Notes: generated by a model from the letters alone, not told the origin. 64,000 nt of DNA from Aureobasidium sp. EXF-3400 (GCA_024195585.1 SWBL01000078.1:1-64000), one strand, 5' to 3'; positions 24,001 to 35,265 are shown, numbered from the stretch's first letter. Made by a program: numbers and translations.

Positions 24001-25642
24001 TGTCTGTTGTAAAGTGCTAACCATGTGGTCAGAATCTGGCTTGCTTGTCTTCAAGATTATCGATGGCGATCTTGCTATGCCCAGTTGTCATCTCGAAGTC
24101 ATCATGGACGACATGTTGTTTGCATCCTACACTTCATCCAAAACTCGCTCAAAACACTACGTCTTCAACGAAACTGGTGATGCCATGGTTCGCGAACTTG
24201 ACTTGTCCAGGATCACACTTCGCCTTGTGGAAGAAGTTGATTCCAAGGGAGATGATGACCACGATAAACACATCAAGGCTAAAGTGGTTGGGCAGACTTT
24301 GGAAGTTCTCAAGTCTGCGCTGTATACGCCAAAAAAGCTCACACTCAAGGACAGCAATGGACGCGAAAGCCACGTCACCGTCAGCTTGAAGTATCTGCCA
24401 GTCAAGATGAAGCTGGATCCTTCAGAGAGTATCAACAATCAAGGTAACCTCCGTGTAGAAGTCCTCGATGCCGCCGATCTTCCCGCTGCCGATCGCAATG
24501 GTTATTCTGACCCTTACTGCAAATTCACTCTCAACGGCAAGGAAGTGTTCAAGAGCAAGACGCAGAAGAAGACTCTCCACCCAGCTTGGAACGAGTTCTT
24601 TGAGGTCCCCATTCGCTCCAGAACAGCTGCAAATTTCCAAGTCGATGTGTATGACTGGGACTTTGGTGACAAGGCTGACTTCCTCGGCAAGGCAGCGATC
24701 AATCTTGACATTCTCGAGCCTTTCCGTAGACAGGAAGTCACTCTTGGTCTCGACGGAAAGAGTGGAAGTATCAGGTTGGGCATGCTCTTTAAGCCAGACT
24801 ATGTCACCAGATCCCGTCAAGGATCATCCACCTTCCACGGCACTTTCGCAGCACCAGGCAAGATTGTCGGCGCACCCGTCAAGGGTGTCGGCAAAGGAGC
24901 AGTCTTTGTCGGTGGCAATGTTGTTCGTGGTGCTTCTTTCCTCGGTCGTGGCTTCCGTCGCAGAAAGTCGAATGCTGAGCAAGATACTGACGAAGTCATT
25001 ACGGATGACACACCTATGCCTGGCATGAGCACTGGAGCACCATTGGTCGAACAACAGAGTCCCGAATATACTGTCAACGTCGAAGGACCAGGTACACCAC
25101 ACTCCCGCACTCGCAGCTTTGGCAACAACACAACATCACCCACCACTTCCGAGACAGGTACCGCATCCATCAGTGTTCTATCTGCTGCTGGGTTCCCTGC
25201 TGGCACAAAGGTTGAAGTCAAGATCATGCACGACGGGCCTCAGGGTCTGAAAGAAATCATCCGCACCAAGCCACTTAAGACCAAGGGAGAAGAAGTATCC
25301 TGGTCAGACCTACGTCTCGACAAAAAGCTCGCCTGCACTGCAGACTCGTCATTCAGAATCGTGGTCTCTGATCACCATACCTTTGGCAATGGCACCGAGC
25401 TAGGAGAAGCCCAATTCTTCCTCGACGATCAAGGCGCTGGTGGTGAGAAGGAAGTCAAGGTCGGAAGTGGTAGTGTCACAGTGAGGAGTTCATGGCGACC
25501 CTCGACTGCAGATTCTGCATCTATGCTGGGATCTATTAGAGGTAGCCCTGGCGGCGCAAATTTGGGCGGCAGTATTGGCAGACGAAGCTTCATGGGCAGA
25601 AGAGAAAGAAGCGTTACACCCTCCGCCCCTGGACAGTCTTAG
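21044..25642 (+). CDS. Tricalbin-type ER-plasma membrane tether (SMP plus multiple C2 domains)
   Basis: A lipid-transfer and tethering protein at ER-plasma membrane contacts, extended-synaptotagmin family. Exons 21044-21247, 21299-23981 and 24033-25642 give 1498 residues. The order is: cytosolic N-terminus, a hydrophobic hairpin at about 190-225 (VIIFACLSSWVVAVLGGG), the SMP domain at about 255-460 (ESLEWINSFLVKFWPIY and the FPHIEKVEICFLERP strand), then C2 domains at about 470-590, 620-730 and 755-870, a linker and a further C2 at about 1095-1220. Calcium-type Asp clusters are clear in SDPYVRV and YSDPYCKF. The tail is Ser/Gly-rich. Intron 2 (51 bases, no stop) would add 17 residues if retained. 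The frame ends at TAG 25640-25642, but the same frame stays open for 97 more codons. The long antisense frame is a shadow. Confidence 0.94.
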
Positions 25643-25936
25643 AAAGAGAAACCAAACTTCGCCTCTACAGCGGCACGCAAAACCAGTCTTAGCAGTCTGC
25701 GCAGGATCAGTCTTGGGTCTCTGAGAAAGGTCTCTGGCGATGCTCTAGGAGAGGAAGAGGGCAGGAGTAAGAAGAGATCAGGTTGGCTGGGTCGTGGACG
25801 CAGCCCCCATCCTGCTGGCGTCAAGAGTCCGATGAGCATGGGAAGTATCAACAGTCTCATCACCCCTCCTAAGATTTCGTCACCTGAGATTAGTCCTGGA
25901 AGGGTTTGGGAGGAGAGGAGGTTTAGTCCTGGATAG
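25643..25936 (+). other. In-frame open extension after the tricalbin stop codon
   Basis: After TAG at 25640-25642 the identical frame runs 97 sense codons to a second TAG at 25934-25936. The predicted stretch is Ser/Arg/Gly/Pro-rich (SLSSLRRISLGSLRK, GWLGRGRSPHP, SPEISPGRVW), like the tail just before the stop. No intron of a length divisible by three with good sites removes the TAG. It may be readthrough, a nonsense allele or chance. Confidence 0.4.
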
Positions 25937-26678
25937 AGCAGAAAAGGAAGGGAGGAAGGAAGATAAGAGAGAGGGGAGATGAAAGGGTGTTTATGTATCT
26001 TATTGTTATGCTTGTTTTGATTGCCTGGTTGCTTTGCTTTTTCCCTATACCTCTATGATACCAGAACAGCATTTACAAGACCTTCGATTTTGTTTATCGA
26101 CTTTTGATTTAACTTTGACTAGAAGGCAATAGTCGATTATCTAAGCTGCTATAGCATTTTTCACGGGCACTACCTACATCGCACTCGTGACACTTACACT
26201 CGAAACATTTTAATTAATATTAAGAAGGTTTGCAAATTTGCACTTAATCTTTTGATATTCGGCAGGTATGCAGATCTTTTAGCCTTGGGCAACTGGTTGT
26301 TTAGATAAAAACATTTCTGTTAGTCAATACAAAATTTTTTTCTTAGGAGTAATATGAATATAGGTGTTTTTCTATTAGTAGATATAACATAATAGAACTT
26401 AACAGATTTAGAGAGATACTGTTGAGTTATAGTTACAGTATTACTTTTAGGGACATCTAAGCAAGGGTTCTCGGTCGTGCTAGTAGCCAGTCTTGTAGTT
26501 ATTGTACTAAGCTGTATGTTATACTAATTTGGGTCTCTGATATCTAGGATTCAAGAGTTCTAGTCTGACTGGTACTGACTTCCAGCCAGAAATACAGCTA
26601 TCTACTTTTTGGGGTTTGCCAGTCCGTAAGGCGTTTTGAAGATAGCAGTTTCATACCCTCGACTCAAAACTTCGCTGG
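25937..26678. other. AT-rich, gene-free tract after the tricalbin gene
   Basis: Beyond about 26040 the sequence turns AT-rich with many TTAAT, TATTA and ATAAA words and no frame above about 60 codons. It ends at the tannase fragment. It could be an old repeat altered by RIP; no terminal repeats or coding remains of a transposon are visible. Confidence 0.5.
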
Positions 26679-26808
26679 TTCGCCGGTGCGGGATTTGGCA
26701 CCTGTCCAGAGTTAATCTTAAAGGTTGAGTTTGCGGTGGAGCAGAAGAAAGAGGTTCCGATGTATGTTTGTGCAGGGAACACGTTCAAGCAGTCTTCGGG
26801 CTCGGAGG
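26679..26808 (-). pseudogene. Dispersed fragment of a tannase/feruloyl esterase gene
   Basis: About 130 bases closely match, in inverse orientation, bases about 53683-53837 of the tannase-like gene in this window. In the 93-base core I count 8 mismatches by hand, mostly transitions. It lacks about 27 bases of the other copy near 26712. On the minus strand it ends with codons for S-E-P-E-D-C, including TCC GAG, which the larger copy lacks at its frameshift. There is no open gene around it, so it is a truncated duplicate. Confidence 0.8.
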
Positions 26809-26829
26809 CTTAGCAGACATGATACGTCT

Positions 26830-29233
26830 CTAGCTAGAGTCTGCCTTAGCATCTCCTTTTGGCCTGACCTCCACGTTAACCACGATTTTCTGCACCGCCA
26901 ACGAGATGTCATGGGCTAAGAGAATCTCTATGCTCACATTACCGGGTGCTACTGCGAGGAAGTCGAACTGTGTTTCATCACCAGAGTTCAAGCACATTAC
27001 GCATCCATCTGTGCTTGTCCGTATAGTCTTTTCCTTTATTACATCGACAGTGTTGGAGAGTGAGCAAGTAAATTGGTCTCCATCCGAGACAATAATAGTA
27101 GCTTCACTGTCAAGCCTGACATCTGGCCGAGATTGCTGACCATTGGGAACGGCATGCTGATCAAGGTGATCGTCGATCTGCTCTGCGACTCGTACAAGTG
27201 CATCTTGCAGGTATGGATGCAAGAACAGAGCCTTGGACGAAACCCAGATCCTGACAATCGATAAATTTCGCCGCCAAAGGACTGAAGAAGGCAATCTTGA
27301 AGCAGCGTGACCGAGCTTAAAAACAATGCTGAAATCAGGGCAGCGCGAGAGCATGTCTTGCTTTGCTGTCGCAAAGTGTGTCAGAGCACTGGACCCCTCG
27401 TGATTGGTGATCTCGAGATAGAGGAGAGCTCCTTGGCCAATTTCGAGCCGTAGTAGTTTTTGACAACTGGCCGGCGCTACAATGCAATCCTCTGCATCGA
27501 TGATCGATCCAGGAAGGCATCTACAGACTATCTCCAGGAGTGCTCCAGCAGTACAAGGGCCGTTGTTGACCAGATCTGGCGCAACAGGCAGTCTGGACTC
27601 TGCGCGCATCATAACGGCGGGTACGTCTCCGATATTGACGACACCAATCTGTTGTGGGCGGATATCTGGACTAGAGACTGAACGAAGGTCAGCAAATTGG
27701 GACTCCGGGTCAGGTTGTGGAAGAATTTACAAAAATCGCGATAGCGTCCAAGTGCGGACAAGTCCTTGTCGGTCTGAGCTGCTAGATAAGTCAATCGATC
27801 TTGGGTCCCTGAAGCCGGCACATATGATGATCCCGAGCCCTGCAAACAGTGTGTCGCATCAAGGACAGTCCTGTTCATTGCAGGGTTGATTAACACTTCT
27901 ACCCAAGCATGATTGCCGAAGCTCTGTCTCTGAGGATCATTAGGATTGGCATAGTACGGAAGCCGACCCATACCAAAGAAAGGAGAGTTGCAAGTTGGAA
28001 ACTGGAGCCAACCGATCAGAGGACCTGATCGGATGTACCCATAGTTCTGGCAGAATATCCATTTGGAGTCAAGGACTTCAGTGGTGTTCCGATCGATCAT
28101 GATACAGGCTGCAAGCTGTGCGAGCGCAGCTAGATCATAACAGTTGACGCTGTCGAAAAGACAATTTGCGAACCTTCGAAGCTGGAACGTACCACCAAAA
28201 CTACCATCGATATATGCAGAGTGACCACTGAGGGTTTCATATGAGACGAGCCTATTACCCCACTCAAATTCTGCCGGAGCAGTGGTACCGAGATTCCAAA
28301 TGACGTTGAGACTCCTCTTGAGATAATCAGGCCAAGGAGGGTTTGACATTGCAGCGGCCTCGGGCCATGTTGGCAGGAACAGTCTAAACACGTCGATAGG
28401 GAAGATTCCCTGGAAGTCAGGTCGGGTCGCGTTCGGAGATGTTGTAGGACCCGCTGGGGGTCCAAACCACGTAAAACAAAGCTCGAGACGCGTTGTCGTA
28501 GAACAGCTGATTTCTTCAATGACCTTGTCTAGCAACTTGATTTAGTTCGAAGTTAAGGTCTATCTTGGAGAGAAAAGGTCGACTTACTGCCTCGAAGAAC
28601 CTCGAAAACCCAAGACCAGTCTCCTGCAAGCCTAACTGGTAATTTGGGCAACGCAATGAAATTGAACGCTGGAAAGTTGAACGAGGTGAATGGTCCTGGA
28701 GCTAGAGGGCCCAAGGTCGATTTGATGATTTCTATACCATCTAGGGAACCTGTTACCTGGACGCAGTCGGCATTGTTTACCATCAGGCCTGAGCAGATGC
28801 CGGCCAGCTCGAGTGGAAACGATATGTCGGGCGTAGTAGGAATGACAAATGTGGTGCAAAGGACCGAGCCTGTAGCGGATCCATCATCATTCGGAGGGGA
28901 GATCTTGCTCCAGATCGTCTGCTTCAGTCCATTAGGGTATGTCTGCTGTTGTCGATTCTGTGTGCTGAAGTCTGGAGTTGCAGACAGATTGGAGATCGAA
29001 ATATTGGCCATGTCCCATTCGGAATTAGCTTGTTCTGACGTATAAAATGAAGAGCGACGGGGACGTTGACCGAAGCTGTCTGGCATCTGTCTATCTCTTG
29101 TAACCCCGCTCCTACCCTGTTTCGATAGGCAGGATCTACGCCACAGGTCAGAAGCGCGAGAGAACATGGTGCCAACCACTTTGAAGACCCTTCCCTTCTT
29201 AGGCAACGCATCAGCTCCAACTACAGGAGACAT
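26830..29233 (-). CDS. Hypothetical protein with transglutaminase-like Cys-His-Asp core
   Basis: Exons 29233-28588, 28528-27731 and 27677-26830 join without a stop into 763 residues; the introns are 59 and 53 bases, phase 1, with CTTAAC and GCTGAC branch-like sites. No family name is certain. The middle region has the order and spacing of a transglutaminase-like fold: Cys about 345 in SVNCYDLAALAQLAAC, His about 422 in FGNHAWVEV, Asp about 439 in RTVLDATH. The flanks look beta-rich: the N-terminal 215 residues before the core, and a C-terminal region ending in FDFLAVAPGNVSIEIL, similar in style to an immunoglobulin-like domain. There is no signal peptide or membrane helix. It might be a cysteine protease, a cross-linking enzyme or inactive. 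It is divergent from the six-exon gene at 30074. The ATG at 29233 is the first in frame, and upstream exons cannot be excluded. Confidence 0.7.
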
Positions 29234-30073
29234 GTCAGACGTACCTCAATATCCACGTTTCAGTATGGTGTGAGTGGTCTCAGTTGCATCAGCCACAATT
29301 CCCGTCGTGGTCAGACGTGGCATAGATTACTTGTACTGAGAAACAATATATGGCTCGGATGTTATGCTCAGTTGTAGGAGTACGAAAATGGATCGAGAGC
29401 TGATATTACGGTCAATCTGACACTACTATACATATTCCACCTAAGCGAGATATGTGCAAGTCCCCAGCCAGGATGATCGTTGGCGCGCTTGTAGCATTTT
29501 ATTGGCGACAGATTGGCTCATGTTTGCTCGAATTGGTTGCGGTCATCAAACCTTGTGGACCGCCGTCGCAGCTGAGAGTTATGGTAAGCAGCAAGGGTCC
29601 AGATATTCAGCTCGCCCCACTTTGAATTCCCGGTATCTATACCTCCTGCAAGCTTAACCAATACTTGAGCTCAGTGCACCTTTCTCTCAAACAGGCATCG
29701 CTCGACGCTGTACTGCACATTGAGCAAAAGTCGCAACATTATTGATATTCGCAGTTGTCTCGAACATATCGGTCAGGTTCTCCAGCTGAGACTCATGAAG
29801 TCCCTACCGTTTGCTCAAAAAGGGTAACCGTCACTCCAATGGCTTACAATAGCGTCAATCGGCAACAGCAAGAAATCTATAGCACCATAAGCATGCACCG
29901 ATTCTCTCTCTCGATTGGACGCACAAATACCTCACCAGAATTGAACCTCAAAACGAAAGTCCATGTGCGCGCCTGGATATAAATAAGTCTTACGCGTCGT
30001 TGAGAATGACATCCATCACACTGAATCTTCGAGTTCAGATTACTTCCGCAATTCACATCTTTCGTCTTCCACG
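29234..30073. promoter_or_regulatory. Shared upstream region of two divergent accessory genes
   Basis: 840 bases lie between the start of the transglutaminase-like gene (minus) and the six-exon gene (plus). No gene is recognisable. A GATATAAATAAG element at about 29974-29985 lies about 95 bases upstream of the plus-strand ATG and fits a TATA box for that gene. Confidence 0.45.
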
Positions 30074-31013
30074 ATGACAACCTATACCGTCACCGTCAAC
30101 ATTGGTATGTAGTTCATGTTGATTGAAGGGCAGCTTCTCAGGTGGCTAAGTTCAGCAGACCAATATTGGGTGGACAACTTCAATGCAGGCAACTACGCTT
30201 TGATTATGGCCAAGGCTGTGGGCTCCTCCTCTGATGGAACGCCTACTTACAACGTTGTTGCTCAAACCTACGGTGCGTCTACCTGATTCGTGCCCAGAGT
30301 ATTCATGCTTTTGATGCTAACACAATTTTGCACAGGAGAAAATGGAAGTAAGTCATCCTTCATTTTACAACACTCTGCATGTCTAATTTGTTAATAGATG
30401 TTATGCTCAAAATGATTGTTCAATGGACCGATGAGTATCAGATATCCGCTACCGCTGAGGTTTTCTCGGACGGAGGTAAGTAATACAACAGCCTCTATCT
30501 GCGTTGCACGACTAACGACCGTACTAGCGAATGTGAACATTGAAGGTCTTTCTAAAGCCCTGGACGCCCCATTTGGCACTGAGTATCATTTGAAGTCCTG
30601 GACTGACGCATCAGTCGAGACAAACCCCAAGGCACCCGTGGACGGATGGCTTTTCAGAAACAATATTGGCGCATCGAGTGTTGTCAGCCTCAAGATCAAT
30701 GGCTCCTATACACCAAGTAAGACTAGAACATTCTGCACCCGTAGCGCAACTTTGCTGACTCTCATTATTAGTCTACATCAGTGGCACGACGCTGCCCCCA
30801 GGAACCCAGATCCTGACACCTATTCCTTCTGTATGCTTCTGGTTTTCTACCCAGACTCAAACCAGCGCGATGGTGACAATCGATACAAGCAACACTGGAT
30901 TTGTCAATCTCAGTGGAGGGACCACTGCGTCAATAACGTACAACAAGAAAGGGCAGTGGGTCAATGACAACAAGGCCGTCGACTATACCAAAGTCTCTGC
31001 GGAAAAGAAATGA
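30074..31013 (+). CDS. Small six-exon protein of unknown function, all introns phase 1
   Basis: Exons 30074-30104, 30159-30272, 30336-30347, 30398-30475, 30528-30716 and 30772-31013 give 221 residues with no internal stop. Every donor is GTATGT, GTGCGT or GTAAGN, and each join restores an open frame. All five introns are phase 1, so every internal exon (114, 12, 78 and 189 bases) is a multiple of three. Exon 3 is a 12-base microexon. The protein has no signal peptide, is rich in Thr, Asn, Ser, Val and Tyr in alternating beta-strand patterns (YTVTVNI, MLKMIVQWTDEYQISATAEV) and has a single Cys (CFWF). I do not recognise it. Context: a divergent partner of the transglutaminase-like gene inside an accessory island. 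Confidence 0.7.
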
Positions 31014-32589
31014 TCTTACTACCATCATGATTAGCATGATCACAATTATGCACGGTAATGTTTGTCGTTCTGCTCATGGGTTCTTCAAGTGTTGCACAAC
31101 TTTTCATTCTTAAGTTTGGTGTCGTCTTGTACCTAAACTGTGTCCAAACGTACATACTTCTCAATCTTTACGAGTTGGCGTAAGAACACATGTTGACTCA
31201 AAAATTCTGTTGGCTACAATGGAAATGACAAAAGTGGCAGAAGATCTCTTGGACGATGTTAACCTTCAACGGGACGACTCAGTCTCTGTCCCGATAATCA
31301 AGCGCATCATCATGTTCTCAATTACTGCTTGACAAAGGAGGTTGGATTGAACTGTGTGTTCACCTCTGTCAGATGATCCAATACGCAATCGTACGCCTGT
31401 TCGTCGCATCATAAAGATGCAGGATGGGGACTGACGTGCTTAACCCAATTTCCGCGATTGAACAGCCATGGGATCCCTTCGAGTAGTTCAGCGACCTTGA
31501 GGCAAGAGAATTACTCGACTTCTGAGACCTTTTGGAGTTTCAAACGTCTACCTAGCTTGGAAGTAATTCCGGCTTCACTATCGGATCCTGCTGATGAACA
31601 TCCGGGGTGCATGAACGGTTTGGTCCCACATCACGACGTCCCTGTGGACCAATTCGCTCTAGCGGGATTCGAACAAAAAATCCATGCCGCATACGTGGTG
31701 GGGAGCGGGATGAGTGAGGGCGTGACAGCCAGCCACCACACGGTCAGATGACTCGGCCCGCAGAGGCTTCACACATACCTTCCGAGCGCGGGTCGTGCGA
31801 ATGATAAATCTCACCGTGTGTGTTCATTCGACCGCAGCTGAAATGGCAGATCGTGCAGAAAACGCCCAGGGTCTCTTCGGCTAAGCATGAACACAACAAA
31901 GGTCAGATCGTGGGGGAGGGATATGCCGAGGGTCTGGATCACTAGGATGATCCTATTCTCAAAGACATCACTAATGGTACACCTTCATTGCTATGTTCCT
32001 CTGGTATTGTGGTCTGATGTCACTCATACTCAGCAATACGTGAAAGACAACGCTATTGATCGAACCCCTGCCCATATCTATCTTTCCATGGTCTGCACCT
32101 TCCAACATCTCGAAGGCTGCCATTTGTTATATCACCTGTTCTATCAATCGAAAGCCCTTGCAATCTCTGATCCCGAACATCTCTCACAAGTGTGATATTC
32201 ATTTGGTACCAGGTTCCCCAAAAACCTAGACCTTTGGTACTCACAATTCGTACGCTCCACTTCAAAGATTAATCTCAAACGTGCCCTAGTGAGCCTCTTC
32301 GCAGTAACAATCCACGAGCAGGAGTGAAAGAGTCTTACGCGATTCATTAAAAGTGAGCTTTCCGAGTTTGAAGCTATCTGAGGGCGTATTAGGGATTGTT
32401 TGCCTTGGTCTCCTGGAGATCTTCCAGACTCGGTATGACGATTGTGTTGTCATCGTATTACCCCCAAGGGATCGGGATCTGGTTTTTCATGTAAGCTTAG
32501 AATGCTGCAATGCAACCGGTTGAGATTTACTTGACTTCTGGGTGGTTGGGGATACGGTCACAAAGTGGTTGTTGGTCATGCCATAGTAT
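31014..32589. other. Intergenic stretch without a supportable gene
   Basis: Short frames on both strands lack family motifs. On the minus strand at about 31760-31870 a Cys/His-rich segment (TLGVFCTICHFSCGRM) ends at a GT and could be exon debris. Nothing continues it convincingly. Confidence 0.4.
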
Positions 32590-33985
32590 CTCTGCCTTTT
32601 TTTGATTAGTCCTGTATTCTCGGTTTCACGTAAGCAAACTGACTTTTTAGTCCCTCAGGGCTTGTCAGAACGATAAATCAAAGCCAGGCTTTTGAGGTTT
32701 GTTAGGAGGAAAGTCCGCATTGTTTGCCCATGCTAAATCACATCGTCAGTGAAGCTCAAAAGGTAGTGACAGTTCCGGTAGATGCTTACACTTCTGCAGA
32801 AACTGGAACCCGTTACTGATGTTGCTTTGATACAAGACAAAGAGAAGTCCACGGTCATGGATCGTGGTCTTGGAATCAACCTCTTCTTGCGATAGCTCGG
32901 GTCCATACGTGATGGCACGTCTGATGATACGATGGGACGTGTCTGCTTGGGCGGCGAGATCAGATCTGGGATACATCTTGCGAGAATGAGCTGCAAAAAG
33001 ACATTTCTCCTGCGAAGATTCGTAGTCGAAGTTGTTGTTGCGTTCTAGATTAACGCCGAGTGTTGGGTCGTCTTCGAAAGGTTTGAGAGCTATAGGTGCT
33101 CCTACAAAACAAAGATCAGATTGCTCGTAGCGAGTAAAAAGTGGAGACACGAGCTGGATGACACCTACCACTCTTCCATCTGCCTATGAGTCGTGCACTA
33201 AGAAGGTCACTTGCTGATGCAGTCGGATCGTTCGTGACAGGAGCATTCTGCACCAGAAATCTTGACAAGCTGTTCAGCTAAACCCGGTGAAGAAGATAGA
33301 ATTGAGGAAATCATACTCGTTGAACTCAGGCACACGTTGAGATAGTCAGAGAATATGGACTTACCCCTGGGGTACGTTGCCTTAGCCTGGTTTAGGATAA
33401 AGGTCGAAGCCATCCACTGCTGGTTGCGAGATTCCATCGTTGAACCCAAAGCTGTGAGTCATGTTAGCGATGAAAATTTTGTTCCGGCGAGGAGATGGAT
33501 ACTGTTCGCGGCCAGACTCTGCCCTAGGTCGCACATCACCAGATAGCTTGAGGACCATATCAATCGAGGCACTTGACCCTCCGACTGAGAATATGGTTTC
33601 AACATGCTGGGTTTGTTGATCGACTGTTCGGTGGCCATCACCAGCTACAAGAATCACGCCGTCCATCTGCTTCTTGAACTCTGGGATTCAGTCAGGCTCG
33701 AATCTGCTGCCCGATGTGCTTCCTGTATCGGCGAGGTTTGGAGCATCTGCTAGCATGCCTACGGTAAAGACTGCGTCGCCAATATCTTCGGTCATCACGA
33801 GTTGTGATTTTCTTATCAATCTGGTCAGACGTTACTCCTAAGGAGAGACCGATATTAACATCAAGTGTAGATGCAGGATGGCTTTGAAACTTGCGCATGT
33901 ATCTTGAATTGCCGCTGCCATGCAGCTCTCGGCTTCTAAGAGAGTGTCTTACGAACTCATAGACACGACTGTAGGAAAGCATGGC
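32590..33985 (-). pseudogene. DyP-type dye-decolorizing peroxidase pseudogene
   Basis: The minus strand carries the DyP landmarks in order. LADAPNLADTG lies at about 33730-33765 and MDGVILVAGDGHRTV at about 33620-33665. FGFNDGISQPAVDGFD at about 33405-33452 contains the G-x-x-D-G distal Asp. RLIGRWKSG precedes an intron-like GTAGGT-TAG at about 33105-33170, followed by APIALKPFEDDPTLG. CLFAAHSRK at about 32980-33005 holds the proximal heme His. Then come RIIRRAITYGPE, HDRGLLFVLYQSNISNGFQF and WANNADFPPN after another intron. It is dead: TGA where Trp is expected before IPEFKKQ, TAA where Gln is expected after FDLYPKPG, a gap of about 35 codons before VPEFNEY, and a frame change after it. Both stops fit single C-to-T or G-to-A transitions. 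The peroxidase would use H2O2 to oxidise dyes or phenolics. Confidence 0.85.
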
Positions 33986-34129
33986 AGAGCACGAAGGATG
34001 TTATGCTCCCAGATGTTGGAGTAAAACACTAATCGATGATTGTTAAGTAAGCGTCTATCTGCCGATGAGACTACACGGCGTAAAGCGACGTACCTCGGCT
34101 CTATTCTCGTCTCTAGCTCTAACGGCATG

Positions 34130-35265
34130 CATATAGATGAGCTATAGTATACTAACTTAAAGCTGTAGATAACTATGTTTGTAACAAGCTAAGGTTATAC
34201 CAATATAGCTCGTTACGGTCTAGTGTCTTACCTATATGCATTGTATCTTTACTTACTACTCTTACTAATAGTTTACAAGGTTTAAGGATAAAGAGCTATA
34301 TATTCTAATAGAAAGACAGAAAGAAGGATCTATAAGGAGATAGCTAGAAGTTAGGTATATACTAAGTATATATCTACTAGTAAGGCTAATAGTATCTTTA
34401 TAAGGCTTAAGTATAGTATGATCTATATATATTTGCTAATATAATACTTATAGTAAAGTATTAAGATAGAGGAAAAGGAGTTATAATAGCTATATAAGAA
34501 TGATATATATAATTATATACTATTATATATCTATCTTAACTCCTTCTATATCTTACTATACTATAACTAAAGATATTTAGCTTAATATATTATATCTTAG
34601 TATTCTAAATAGATATTATTAGTAGGACTTATAGCTATAAATTATTTAATTATAACTAAAATAAATTTATCTAAGTATTATAAACTATTTTATATAGTAA
34701 TCTATAGTTTAACTATAAGTAAAAAGCTAAAAAGTATCTTAAGAAATACTCTATATTTTAAATCTACTATAGCTAATAGAATAGTTAGTTAGTATAGCTA
34801 CTCTATATTTATTATGTATTTAGAGCTTTAAAGCTTTAGAGATTTAAAACTATATTATCTAGTATATACTATTTTTTATAATAACTATAGATAGATATTA
34901 TATATAATATATCTATATAATATTCTTATTTTATTACTATATATTATATAGCTAAGAATAACTACTATACTTATAATATAAGAAAAAAGTAAAATAGAAG
35001 TATTTATATATATAGGTTTATATACTTAATAAGAAAAGAACTATATAGAAGTTCTTTTACTAGACTACTCTACTTTACTTTTTTATAGTAATAGTATAGA
35101 TAGAAAAAAGAATAATATTAATAATATAGCAAAAGATAAATATAGCTATAGCTTTTAAATTTGTATAGTAGCTACTAGTAAGAAGGAAACTACTGATTTA
35201 GCTAAGATTATAAAGCTCTAAAGCTCTAAATACATGATAAATATAAAGTAGCCATACTAACCGAC
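34130..35265. repeat. Extremely AT-rich block, RIP-like repeat relic
   Basis: About 1.1 kb made almost only of TA, TAGCTA, CTATA, TATAATA and AAGAAA-type words, with very sharp edges against normal DNA. No frame and no terminal repeat can be read. In ascomycetes such blocks usually are transposons mutated by repeat-induced point mutation, which is my inference. It fills the shared upstream region of the dead DyP gene and the pyranose oxidase gene. Confidence 0.75.

Noticed and set aside
25613..25670. Candidate intron removing the tricalbin TAG
   Set aside because: The only tidy GT-AG pair spans 58 bases, which shifts the frame and breaks the downstream open stretch.
31660..31750. Possible tRNA on the minus strand (GTTCGAATCCC, like a B box)
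   Set aside because: The bases flanking the loop do not pair into a T stem, and no acceptor stem or A box fits.
31760..31870. Cys/His-rich possible exon on the minus strand
   Set aside because: One open segment of about 35 codons ends at a GT, but no matching exon follows in frame.
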